From positions 29,935,554 through 29,999,553 of the forward strand of contig OX485803.1 in assembly GCA_950295325.1 (NCBI GenBank): 64,000 nt of DNA, read 5' to 3'. The notes beneath the pieces are model-generated. The model did no database searches. It was given only the letters and a program-made list of their open reading frames with translations, and was not told where the DNA came from. The DNA comes from Polytrichum commune (Eukaryota > Streptophyta > Polytrichopsida > Polytrichales > Polytrichaceae). Each line of letters begins with the position of its first letter. The stretch's first letter is position 1. This document shows positions 1-10,481 of the stretch, one piece after another. Made by a program: the position numbers and the translations under genes.

Positions 1-202
1 CTTGTCTCTCCTTTCCCTCAAGAAGAGAAGAGAAAGTAAGCAACAATCATCAACCACCAACATGGTGGTTTTATGTAACCGCACTGAACCTTGAGAAAAT
101 TTTCATTGAACCTTGAGGTCACCAATAGGTTCATTACCAGGAAAAAGTTTGACAAAAGGCAAACTCTCAGGATTAAAAGTACGCAGACTGCATAGAACTT
201 AC

Positions 203-3200
203 TGCGTGGGCGAATTTGAGAGGAAGCATGAAGCTGCCATTAAGGAGGCCAACAAAAACTGCACAGAGAACCCCTTGTATGAACCTGTACTCTGTATCCT
301 TCTTCCCGCAATCCACAAAAGAACCATCAGCTTGCTCTTCGTCCGAAACAAGGCTTTTTACGAGGCTCTCATCATTGACAGGTTCTTCCTGCCACACTGT
401 GCATCATGAGAGTTCACTTTAAGTGACCAGGAAACCATCATCATCATTATACTTCCACCTGATAATTTACAAATTACAGGTCATTAAGAATGTGGGTTTA
501 GGATGTTCCAACATTTTAACACAGCTTGTCATGTACACAACATGTCTGTGACAAGGCGCATGTAGAACCCCTCCTCCAAAAAGCCCTTAATTCTCTGCAC
601 ATGAGGGTGGCTTAAATCCAGGTCCTTAGCCCGGATTTCATGGAAACTCCAATGTTAAGCCACCCAAGGCTGGAATAATACTCAGATGGATGACCTACTT
701 AGCACCGGGTTTCCGGTGCACACTACCACCTATGGTCCACCCAATCATAGTGGGCGTGTCTGGATAGACTGGACATTTTCAACCAACCATGTGGGAATCT
801 AGGGCTTGCCCTTGGGGGGAGATTAGGTGCTGGCCGGCTTGTCTGCACCCGTTCAAGGTGTTCACCTTCAAAAGGAGGCAGTAGTCTTTAGGGGTCCTCT
901 AATTCTCGTAATGCCCATTTCAGGATTACATATAGACTTGGACCAACTCGAAAATGAATCAACACCATAATTTGCGCTGTGGCAACATCTGAGTTGTCTT
1001 TCTTTCTTTCTTTCTCCACACATGTTCCAGATTACCCTCAGAAACAGAGCTAACATTACAGATCATAGGGGAAGCTGTTCCGACTTGGAACTACCACCTG
1101 GAGTACCCAATTATGTTTGTAGACTCAAGGGATCATTATGTATTACTTGGTTATCACCCCAGGCGAAGGGCTAGTTCATTTTTGCATCCATTGTTCTTCC
1201 ATCCAGTTCTTCCTATATAGCGCGATGCAATCAACTCACCTTTTTTTGACTGCGGAGATTGAGGTGGAGACTTTTGAAGCTTTGCAGGATTCGAGAGGAG
1301 CCTGTTCCCCGACGCTGCTGATCCAACACCAATCATTCCGACTGTCATGATGACTAAGGCAAGGAGCGCAAGGGCATGATTTCGTATTGGCTCCTTGAAG
1401 TAGTAAGCTCCCCAAATATATGATACAAAAACTGTCCACATAACAAACATCAGGAGAACAGTTAGCATTTAATTAATGAGACTACCCAAGCCTCGGATAC
1501 ACAGGGTACATGAATTTTACACAAAAAGCCACACATAATTAAGGAGCAATCGAGGGAAGAGAAATGGAGACAGAAATTAGGTTACCACTCTAGCAAAATT
1601 AGGTTACAAATATTCAAGTAACCTAATTAAGGTCCCACTGCAAACAAGAGATGCACATCAGAGGATTGGAAGTGAAGAAGATGAAACTAGGTCTAATTTA
1701 ATCTTGTAAGAACCTTCCCATTTCTGAAGTTTAAAGAATCAAGGTCCTTGAGTACATGCATGAGTGCAAAGCATAGTCAAGTGGCAAGCTCTCATTAGTC
1801 AACATAACCTCATTGTTGCCTTCTTCGGACGCGTAACCTTCTCCCATCTAGCAAGATCCAATTGAAAGGGTGTGCCCCAAGTGGAATAATTCTTAGGTTA
1901 TCAGGATAACCTTAAAATATTCCTTTTGCACCGAGAAACTACATAGACTACTGAAGAATGTGATGGAGATTCCAACTGAACTCCCTTTTCTTAATTTTCA
2001 AGAATTGAGGTCCTCATTTCCATGCATGAATTCCGAGCATAGTCAAATGGCAAGCTCTCATTGATTGACATAACCTCATCGATGCCCTTCTTCGGACATA
2101 TAACCTTCTCCCATCTAGCAAGAGTTCAAATGAAGGGGTGCGCCTCAAATGGAATAATTCTTAGGTTATCCAGGCAACTTAAGATTTATGCCATTTGCGC
2201 CCGGAGAATACATAGGCTAACTCAAGGATGTAATGAAGGTTCCAACCGTACTGCTAAGGCCACTCCATAGGGCTTGAGCAGTTCCGATGCCTGCCAATTG
2301 AACGGCCGCGATTGCGCCAACGCCTGTCATCACCCATAATCCTCCACCAGCTACTCCCCACCAAGTAAACCTCAAAGGCTACCATACAACACAACACACA
2401 CATTTAGCAATATAAGGATTTTGCACATCAGAAAACATGAATTGCGAGTCAACCTATCAATTTCTGCTTAAAAATCATTGTGGTATAAGAAACTGAGAAT
2501 TTTCAAATGCCTCTACTATAAGGTTGAGAAATATTTACCACAAAGAGTAGGAGCAGCCAGGCGCTAGAGAAACACGCAAACGACTTGTAGAACTGAAATA
2601 TCATCGGGTCTACTTGTGCAGCCATAACATGTGGAAGTCGTATCGGTACAGCTGCATAACCCCCACCACCAATCCCGTGAAATTTCACATTGCTTCAATA
2701 CGATTCGGCACATGGAAACCAGCAAAAAACTTATGCTCGTCTTTAGCAACTGTGAAGGTGTCAGCCATTGTCAGAACTATGACCCACAAACTATCATATT
2801 AAGAGCATCTCCTATGGTCACTTTGAAATGGATCTCTCATTTCGGCATTCATAATCATCCCACCCACAAAGCCCAAATGTTTTCCAAATCCTTGTAGCCA
2901 CCGATTATTGAGCGAGAGGCAATCATGTAAAACCTTTTCCACCCTCACAACTTGTGGATAAAGAGGTTCCGTGAGGATCGAAGTTTAGAGGGCTATCTCT
3001 CCCAATAATCGGTGGACGTAATAGGCCTAAAATTCTTTGAAAGCCCATAATTGAGAGAATCATTTTACAATAACCATATGAATTGCTCCAAAACCACAAT
3101 GTAGAGTTCAAGACCCTTTGTCCTCCTAAATTTTATGGACATTTGCGTGGGCTTCGATACATGATTTGATAGTGTACCAAAAAACAGGTACACACAGAGC

Positions 3201-3758
3201 AAAGAAAGCCCACAACTGATCCCAGACGCATCAAACGAGCCCAACCATCACCGCAACATAAATTTCTCGATAATTGGTTTTCTAAGCTTTTTATGGAGCA
3301 AATCACATGCTCGTCCACAAAGGCCATATATGCCCACAAAGCCCAAATGCTCCAAATCCTTCTTGGCCACCGATTTATTGAGGGTGAGACAACCCTCTAT
3401 CTTTAAAGTCTTTAGAGGATTGTGTCTCTCGATGATCGGTTATCTATGGTATGTATCGACAATTATGGCTGCGATGACCATGCGGCATTGGCCCAAAGAC
3501 TTCAGAACCCAATTACTGAGAGAATTCCATTAATCCTTTCACACTGAATGTTGGACATGCTCTTAACAACATCCCCAAAACTTTCACCCACTCCCCAAAG
3601 AGCACATCTTTCTGCTCAGCAACATAGCAACCAAAAGCAAACCCAAAGGAATTTTAAAACTCCACATACATCAATTTGCACAACATCGAGTTACCATAGG
3701 AGCCGAAGAAGAGCACTGAGCCCAGTGCAGCAAAAACGCCAATCATCTCGTCCACCAT
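203..3758 (-). CDS. TMEM144-like multi-pass membrane protein, first five exons; 3' end outside the window
   Basis: I built this gene by hand from short ORFs whose splice phases agree. Exons (minus strand): 3758-3695, 2651-2539, 2378-2252, 1431-1240, 396-203. They total 690 nt, 230 codons, with intron phases 1, 0, 1, 1 and a last visible donor in phase 0. Donors include GTAAAT, GTACGG, GTGAGT and GTAAGT. The protein starts MVDEMIGVFAALGSVLFFGS, then AVPIRLP, DPMIFQFYKS, TWWGVAGGGLW, ALWSGLS joined to IFVSYIWGAYYFKE, a hydrophilic loop (about residues 145-205) and GVLCAVFVGLLNGSFMLPLK. These repeated hydrophobic blocks with GS(Y/F)xVP and WSG..VS..WG motifs are typical of the TMEM144 (DUF1632) branch of the drug/metabolite transporter superfamily, whose substrate is not firmly known. 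The start has a good CAATGG context and upstream GC-richer leader (about 3759-4010). The exon-2 acceptor lacks a pyrimidine tract, its weakest point. The rest of the gene lies beyond base 1. Confidence 0.8.
596..1012 (+). repeat. Dispersed repeat family R1, copy 1 (inside intron 4 of the TMEM144-like gene)
   Basis: This stretch matches, in inverted orientation, 44,745-45,310. Shared blocks in order are GGGTGGCTTA, TCCAATGTTAAGC, GTGCAC(A/T)CTACCAC, CACCCAATCATA, GGCTTGCCCTTGGG, GGCCGGCTTGT and ATTACATATAGACTT. A shorter third copy of the last part lies at 6,180-6,300. I found no terminal inverted repeats or clear target duplications, so the class is unknown (a TRIM, SINE or LTR piece are possible). 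Confidence 0.65.
1737..2252. repeat. Tandem duplication, about 250 bp x 2, in intron 3 of the TMEM144-like gene
   Basis: 1,737-1,985 and 2,003-2,252 are diverged direct copies. Shared strings include GGCAAGCTCTCATT, ACATAACCTCAT, CCTTCTCCCATCTAGCAAGA and TGGAATAATTCTTAGGTTAT. The second copy ends at the splice donor of exon 3 (2,251-2,250), so the duplicated unit includes the exon edge; the copy at 1,985 has no recognisable coding continuation. Confidence 0.8.
2803..3562. mobile_element. MITE-like element flanked by TTAA, in intron 1 of the TMEM144-like gene
   Basis: The ends are inverted: GAGCATCTCC at 2,803 and GGACATGCTC ending at 3,562, with TTAA directly outside on both sides (2,799-2,802 and 3,563-3,566). 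Length is 760 bp, with no transposase. Internally the phrase CCCACAAAGCCCAAATG occurs twice (about 2,870 and 3,333), each followed by a CACCGAT(T)TATTGAG block. TTAA flanks fit piggyBac, but GAGCATCTCC-type ends with a 3-bp TTA/TAA target also fit PIF/Harbinger (Tourist). I cannot decide between them. Confidence 0.65.
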
Positions 3759-4269
3759 TGTCGCTCAATGCACCTCCCCTTCCCTGCAAACTATGCAATA
3801 TGACGAAGAATCTAAACTCCACTCCAAACCTTGTTCCTCGCTGATACAGACACGAGAGGAAGAAGAAGAAGACGAAGGGGAATCGAAGGAGGTGATTCAA
3901 AGCGAGGAAGAAGAGTGTTGGCCGTTTCTACTCCAAAGGCTGGCCTGCAGAGGGCGCGAGGCATCGAAAGGTGGGGCCTGCGCCACGAAGCTCTTTTCCT
4001 TTGCAAAAGCGTGATTGATTGAAAATTCCATGAGGGCCATCGTCTCCGCTAACTCACTCACTCCAACCCAAAAGCTGACCTTATTTGATTAGACATTCTT
4101 TCGCTTCACTCAACACTCGAAGTGATTCTTCTCAAGGTAGTAAGGTGAATGTGTCTCAAATGGTTAGTTTTAGTTTTTGGGAGTGGCGAGTCATCCACTT
4201 CTTCAAGCTTGTTATCAGTCATAATCAATGTGTCCATGAACATGATTTGGGTCTTATAAATGATTTGTG

Positions 4270-4460
4270 TCAATGAGGTATGTGGGTGTTATTTAGTTCA
4301 TTCTTCATGTTCTTCGACTTCTACTAATTGGATTCACACAAAACAAAAACCTTTTGTTGCATTAGAAAATTTGTGATGAAGCATCAACACAAATCGAGTT
4401 GAAATTTGGTCCTCCCTTAATCTAGTTATGGATATCAAACCATATGTTTGTTAGCTTTGT
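4270..4460 (+). repeat. Dispersed repeat family R2, copy 1
   Basis: Diverged direct match to 46,375-46,565: both read GGTATGTGGG(T/C)GTTATTT, a TTCATGTTCT or TCCATGTTCT block, GTTGCA(T/A)TAG, and a G(T/A)CCTC..TAATCTAGTTATGG-like tail ending near ATGTTTGTT. A similar upstream phrase, GTCATCCAC followed by GGTTATCAG(T/C)CATAA, also occurs near 53,910. Class unknown. Confidence 0.5.
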
Positions 4461-6179
4461 CTCATATCATGGGATAAAGGCATTATGGAGATTGCCTTTG
4501 AGTGGTAATAGGGCCCGGGTAATGCATGTCAGAACTTAATGAATATGGTTTGGTGAAGCTTGATGAAAGGCCAATGAAGGCTCAATAGAAGCTCAGTAAG
4601 CTTTCCAAATCAATATGAAAACAACTACACTAAATATGTCACCAATTATGATTGTCTTGCTCAATACTAATTGTAAACCGCGGTATAGTGTCCCCAACAT
4701 TAGATGTTAACCCAACATTATTCGGTATTCCTTGTAATTCTTTTTTGGGACTATAGATTACATTGATGCGATTACTATCACTTACCAAGTGATTTTTCAT
4801 CCAAATGAGCCATTTGTATGTGGAAACCAACTCCATTATGGAGATTTGGGAAGACAAATCTCTTTATTTCAACAAAATATGAGAAGATCCTATGGCTGTA
4901 AAGTTGAACTTCCCAAGTCGGGGCAACTAGTGAAAATCTAGTTTTTCTCTAAATTTGGATGCTAGCATCGATGAGGAGGTTGTAAAACCAATAGAACGGA
5001 TGTATATAGTTAAAACACACATATGGGAGGATATGAATTTCTACATTTGGAGGTCATAAACCTATTCCAGAGGTGGTCAAAGTTCATTGACCAAATGAGT
5101 GTCTCTTATAATGAGCTTGAATGCCAATTTTGAAACATGTTTGGCTCGGGGTGTTGTCCGTGCTACTCAAGATGGTTGATCTTTGTAATGGGCAACACCC
5201 CAGGGATGACAATTAGGCTTCCTCCTTCAAGTCTTAGTGGCCTTCTACAAGCTTCGGAAAACTTTGCACTCCTTAACATAAAACAAAATTGAATGAGAGT
5301 TGCACCTTTCTATTCTTGAAACATCAATGAGTCTCCATGCCAAGTGTGTGTGTGCATGTGTGCATGCGTGTGTGTTTTTTCTTTTTCTTTTTCTTTTTTG
5401 GGAGGGGGGGGGGGAAGGGGATGAAGACATGAAGTGGCTCTATAGTGGCTTCCTTTTTTGAATTAGAGCCCGTGGGACTGGCGGTGGCATTAAAGGGTTA
5501 AAGTGATTCACAATTCTTATGCACCAAGGTGCAAGCATGTAAAGTGCACCAAAAAACATGCTCCAGTTTACTGAAACCAACAAATTTTAGTCAAATGCCT
5601 AAAAGTGATTTAAAAAAAGAAAGGATTTTCATTTAATTATGCCCATGATTGTTGTGTTAAGTACACAAATATAGAATATGAAGATGAGATTTCCAAATTT
5701 TATCATCAAAATAATACTCAAGAGTAACAACTTCATCTAGTTTTGAACTTAAATTTCATGGCCTTAAATACTTGAGCTTACTTTTTTTATATTCCTTAAA
5801 TTCATTGTAGACCTCATGGCATTAGAAAAAAATCCTATAGACAATCATCAAATTAATGTCATTGTATCATATTTTAAACAAAACTTAGACAATTAGTTGC
5901 TCAATATCAACTATTGGCAAACCACTTGCACTAGTTTTCTAGGGTATGTATAATTTTTTTGAAATTGTTTTTTTGTCAACACAACTTCTTTGGCTTTGTA
6001 TGTCAATATGATTTCAAAATGTTGTGATTTTTTGTTTTACAAGACTCAAATTTGGTATATAGTATTGGATCACTTTCACTTAACCCTTTGAGGAGATGAA
6101 AAGTTGTCCACTTCTTTGTCCTTGCATCCCTTGGTGCAACTAATTGGGATTGCATGGGTCTAAGCTAGAATTAGAAGAA

Positions 6180-6300
6180 AAATAAAACATGACTCCAATG
6201 TTGCCACCGGTGTGAATTAAGGTGTTCCTTCATCTTTGAGTTTGTTGAAATCTATATGAAATCTCAAAATGGACAACACAAGAATTAGAGAGACCCTAAA
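6180..6300 (-). repeat. Dispersed repeat family R1, fragment (copy 3)
   Basis: On the minus strand it reads like copies 1 and 2 around the block that could translate LxHIDFxKLKxE; the shared phrase is ATATAGA(T/C)TT followed by AACTC(A/G)AA. Only this end of the family is present here. Confidence 0.45.
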
Positions 6301-7223
6301 GACTACTAAAGTAAGCGGGTTTGATTTGGTTATTTGTATGGAATGGTCCATATATTTGAGAATTGTGTAGATAGGTGTAGATCTAAGAATGGCCACCAAA
6401 AATACATGTGTTAAAAAACTCAAGGGTGCACTCTTCATTGCGATAAAAATAGTGTGCATGCATGACCTTTAATTTACCACCCCTATAAACATCAACAAAA
6501 ATTGCATAGTCTCAAAGTTTTTTTTTTTAAAGATATATCCCTTGTAGATGTACACAATAGAATTGGGGTGTGCATGATAGGGCTAAGGTATTCATACAGA
6601 AGATATACCTTTTTTTCTTTAGAAAACCACTAAACACGTCCATACTGAGGCTCAACATACCCTTTATATGAGTTCAAATTTTCAAGGCCTTACATAATAG
6701 CCCTCCTATACATACAAACCTTACTTTGAAAATATCCCTCCATGTGTAAACAATGTATAGATGTCCAAATAATAGGTACCCTCTTTGTGTCACCATATAT
6801 TTATGTACAGAACCATGGAATGCACCCCTCTGCGCTCAAAAGGGATTGGACTACATGCTCAAAATCTATTAACCATTCTAGAGTCGACCTAATTTTCAAT
6901 CTATTTTTTGGGGGGGAGGGGAGGGGGATAAGGGTGGGCTATGTGATTCGATCTTAGATGAACTTAGAGCTTGCCCTAAACTAATATGAATTTCCAAAGG
7001 TGATAGTAGCTAGGAAGCCATGCCTTCTAGCTCATTTATGACAAGCTCTTGGTCAAAATCCTTGATTATCTCATGTAGGTCCCATTTTAAGAGTTTCAAC
7101 TCTCATCTCTGAGGGTGTCGTGAACTGAAATCCAAGGACCAATGCATGAATTATATTTACAAAACCCTTTGATTTTTAATATTAAAGATGTGATTTAAGA
7201 CTTGATGAGGCTTGTAGAAATTT

Positions 7224-7233
7224 TGTGTGTGTG

Positions 7234-7264
<31 letters not shown>
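7224..7264. repeat. GT then GA microsatellite
   Basis: A GTGTGTGTGTG run passes into a (GA)n run of about 30 bp. Confidence 0.95.
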
Positions 7265-7266
<2 letters not shown>

Positions 7267-8082
7267 CCTACGTTCTTTAAGGGTTAGGAGGCGTTAATGT
7301 TGGACCTCAAGTTTTTTGAACTCGGACTGTGCCCAAATCCTAATGTAAATCCACTTTTGAGTCTAGGCATGCAATCCACATCCATATTGCAACAACTATA
7401 TATCGAGGCCTTGCTCCATTTGGGGTCATTCTTAAGTAGTGTGGGGAGTCCTACAAATATTTTAAAATTAAGTAGCAACAACCAATATGACTAAGGAGCA
7501 ATGAGGGGTATGGAAGCTAGGGACAATGCTAGGAGAATAGTTGTACAAATCTATTAAATCATGTGCGCATTCCTTGGATAGTCATGTCCCTAATTGCCGA
7601 CAGCTAGTTGTTCACTCTCCGCTCATTTGTTATGCAGTTTGTTCAATTGATAATAACACTAAATAGTTCTATTAGTTTGGGCCATGATACATGCCGGTAG
7701 GATGTGGTACAAACGTCTAAGAGATTTCTTAATAGATTGGGGTTTAAAGAATGATGCTCGGGGGGTGCACTGTACTAAATATGTACGAGTATACGTGAGT
7801 GCACAGGAGGGGTATTGATTTGGACCTTGCCGTATTACGTATACATATGGTATACATGTTATAATTTATAGTTACGTACATATATGGAAGGCCTTTAAAA
7901 AGTATACAATAATTGTACTTGTATGGTACTATTATTATACTACATATCATAAGTTTTCATATTGGATGAAATTAGGATTAACTGGGATTAGCGATTTTCG
8001 TTAGCAACCTTATAGGGTAGTATGAACCATGTACAAGGTGTCAAGGTAATATCGGGGAAAGAGGCAGTATTAGGGTTTTGAA

Positions 8083-8298
8083 ATGATTCGTTCAGCTCAA
8101 AGTAACAAGGAGATTGGTTTATGTTGGTATCAAAAAGGGGCTAATAACAAGTGGACATATGATCTTATTGATCATTTGACGGTAGACTTAGAGACAATAA
8201 TTGCATTGGCTACAATGACATATATTGGTGAATCAAATATTTATGAGTTACATCTGGGAGATGAAAAAGTTTTCAACGACTTTGCTAATGAAAGCTAG
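8083..8298 (+). CDS. Small ORF of the hAT-like element (71 aa), function unknown
   Basis: The ORF starts MIRSAQSNKEIGLCWYQKG and ends FNDFANES. I recognise no domain; it is not a hAT transposase. The same protein is encoded without change on the other strand in the inner copy. Old relatives at 23,450-23,780 and 39,180-39,525 keep the nucleotide sequence (GAGATTGGTTTATG, ATAATTGCATT, GAGTTACATC, TTCAACGACTTT) but are full of stops. It may be a fragment of a captured or ancestral gene rather than a working protein. Confidence 0.35.
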   Translation: MIRSAQSNKEIGLCWYQKGANNKWTYDLIDHLTVDLETIIALATMTYIGESNIYELHLGDEKVFNDFANES

Positions 8299-8374
8299 GA
8301 TATTTTGTTATACATATTATAGGGGTTGATTATTGTTCAAAAGTATATTTGTATACTTATGTTAATGACTATAT

Positions 8375-9159
8375 CTCGGGGGGTGCACCTTTCATTAAAA
8401 CCTAGAATCACGTGCGTTCACTGCATACTCTAAAAACCCCCTATATACAAGTTATTTTTTGTGAAATGAAGTAATACACATACAATTGCAACAATAAATA
8501 TACAAGTGACAATATGTATACACAAAAAAACATCCATTCATATATAGTCATTAACATAAGTATACAAATATACTTTTGAACAATAATCAACCCCTATAAT
8601 ATGTATAACAAAATATCCTAGCTTTCATTAGCAAAGTCGTTGAAAACTTTTTCATCTCCCAGATGTAACTCATAAATATTTGATTCACCAATATATGTCA
8701 TTGTAGCCAATGCAATTATTGTCTCTAAGTCTACCGTCAAATGATCAATAAGATCATATGTCCACTTGTTATTAGCCCCTTTTTGATACCAACATAAACC
8801 AATCTCCTTGTTACTTTGAGCTGAACGAATCATTTCAAAACCCTAATACTGCCTCTTTCCCCGATATTACCTTGACACCTTGTACATGGTTCATACTACC
8901 CTATAAGGTTGCTAACGAAAATCGCTAATCCCAGTTAATCCTAATTTCATCCAATATGAAAACTTATGATATGTAGTATAATAATAGTACCATACAAGTA
9001 CAATTATTGTATACTTTTTAAAGGCCTTCCATATATGTACGTAACTATAAATTATAACATGTATACCATATGTATACGTAATACGGCAAGGTCCAAATCA
9101 ATACCCCTCCTGTGCACTCACGTATACTCGTACATATTTAGTACAGTGCACCCCCCGAG
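8375..9159 (-). mobile_element. Inner, inverted full-length copy of the same hAT-like element
   Basis: It has the same 14-bp ends, CTCGGGGGGTGCAC at 8,375-8,388 and its complement ending at 9,159, and its own 8-bp target duplication GACTATAT (8,367-8,374 and 9,160-9,167). The uninterrupted target, TTAATGACTATATATG in reverse complement, is readable inside this inner copy near 8,535-8,550, proving that host and guest are the same element. Length 785 bp. Host and guest look identical over long stretches, so the second hop was recent. Confidence 0.93.
8618..8833 (-). CDS. Same 71-aa ORF in the inner inverted copy
   Basis: Protein identical to that of 8,083-8,298. It exists only because the element was duplicated by its self-insertion. 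Function unknown. Confidence 0.35.
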   Translation of the reverse strand: MIRSAQSNKEIGLCWYQKGANNKWTYDLIDHLTVDLETIIALATMTYIGESNIYELHLGDEKVFNDFANES

Positions 9160-9342
9160 GACTATATATGAATGGATGTTTTTTTGTGTATACATATTGT
9201 CACTTGTATATTTATTGTTGCAATTGTATGTGTATTACTTCATTTCACAAAAAATAACTTGTATATAGGGGGTTTTTAGAGTATGCAGTGAACGCACGTG
9301 ATTCTAGGTTTTAATGAAAGGTGCACCCCCCGAGGAATGATG

Positions 9343-10296
9343 AAGTTTTCCATGTATCTTTATTAAACGGACTCACACAAAATTAGTTATTGTGGCCGTA
9401 TATGTTGATGACCTCAACATCATTGGCACGACTGATGCCATCTCCGAGATTGTTTCACAATTCAAAGGTGAATTTGAGATGAAAGATCTTGGCGAAACCA
9501 CCTTCTGTTTTGGCCTACAGGTTGAACACCTTGCAGGAAGTATATTTTTACATCAGAGTTTGTATACTCGAAATCTATTCAAACGTTTCTTAATGGATGC
9601 GGCTCACCCACTAAGTTCCCCAATGGTGGTACGGTCATTGGATCTGAAGAAGGATGAGTTCAGACCTAACATTGCATTTGCCGTTAATATATTGGCTAAA
9701 TTTAGTTCTAAGCCAACAAAACGACATTAGAATGGTGTCAAACATATCAAACGATACCTCAAGGGCACTAAGGATTTATGATTGTTTTATAAAGTTGGAG
9801 TAAATAACAACATCAAAGGATACGTGGATGCATATTACCTATTTGATCCACATAAAGGAAAATCACAAACATGTTATGTTTTCCTTAGACAAGGAGCAAC
9901 GTCTTGGAAATATCTTGGAAATCAACGAAGCAGAGTCTTGCAACAACATCATCAAACCATTCAAAAATCATAGCTTTGCATGAGGCTTCCCGTGAATGCG
10001 TTTGGTTAAGACTAGTTGATGGCTTCATCAAAGGTTCTTGTGGTTTTTCCAATGTTCCAGAATCTCCAACAATGATCTATGAAGATAATGCAACTTGCAT
10101 TGCTTAGATAAAGGTGGGCTACATCAAAGGAGATCGAATCAAACACATCTTACCAAAGTTCTTTTTAACTCATGAATTATTAGGATCAAATTTAGATGTG
10201 ATGCAAGTAAGGTCTTCTGATAACCAAACAGACTTATTCATTAAGTCATTACCAACAGCTAGGCATAGGCAAATTGTTCAGGAAATAGGAATGTGA
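9343..10296 (+). pseudogene. Copia reverse transcriptase C-terminus and RNase H, broken
   Basis: Visible motifs: AVYVDDLNIIGT (RT catalytic box), KGEFEMKDLGETTFCFGLQV, the SLYTRNLFKRF and HPLSSPMVVRSLD segments, then RNase H with GYVDAYYL, the DPHKGKSQT box, ALHEASRECVWLR, MIYEDNATCIA and a final VRSSDNQTDLFIKSLP. Compared with the minus-strand sister at 10,985-11,880 it carries extra stops (after KPTKRH, before LFYK, and after TCIA) and a frameshift near GATSWK. The 5' part of the RT lies before the hAT-like insertion, so the transposition target was already inside this coding frame. Confidence 0.85.
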
Positions 10297-10481
10297 AGGT
10301 TTTCATCCCTACGTGACATGTAAATAATCATGTCTAGGCCCTTCCACTCTTTTCCCCTTCACTCGTGATATTTTTTACCTCAATTGTGAGGATTTTTTAT
10401 TTTTTATTTTTTAATATTTTTTATTTTATCACAGCAAGGTTTTTTACGAGGGAAGGCAACATGATATATAAACTAGACTCG

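Larger units (their letters stand above)
3763..7689. other. Intergenic stretch without a recognisable gene
   Basis: About 3,763-4,020 is probably 5' leader and promoter of the minus-strand TMEM144-like gene. The rest holds only short ORFs with no domain I recognise. It contains a dispersed repeat piece (4,270-4,460), an R1 fragment (6,180-6,300), a TG-rich run at 5,345-5,375, a G run at 5,403-5,414 and a GT/GA microsatellite at 7,224-7,264. Confidence 0.6.
7757..9334 (+). mobile_element. hAT-like element, 785 bp, interrupted by an inverted copy of itself
   Basis: Terminal inverted repeats CTCGGGGGGTGCAC (7,757-7,770) and GTGCACCCCCCGAG (9,321-9,334) lie between 8-bp direct repeats GAATGATG (7,749-7,756 and 9,335-9,342). 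Eight-bp duplications are the mark of the hAT superfamily. Subtracting the inner copy and its target repeat leaves 785 bp, exactly the inner length. The insertion interrupts a copia RT frame: GLKND before, FPCIFIKR after. No hAT transposase is encoded, so it is non-autonomous. Confidence 0.93.

Noticed and set aside
2799-3566. Calling the intron-1 MITE piggyBac on its TTAA flanks
   Set aside because: TTAA also arises when a Tourist element inserts at TTA or TAA in a TTAA site; the ends do not decide.
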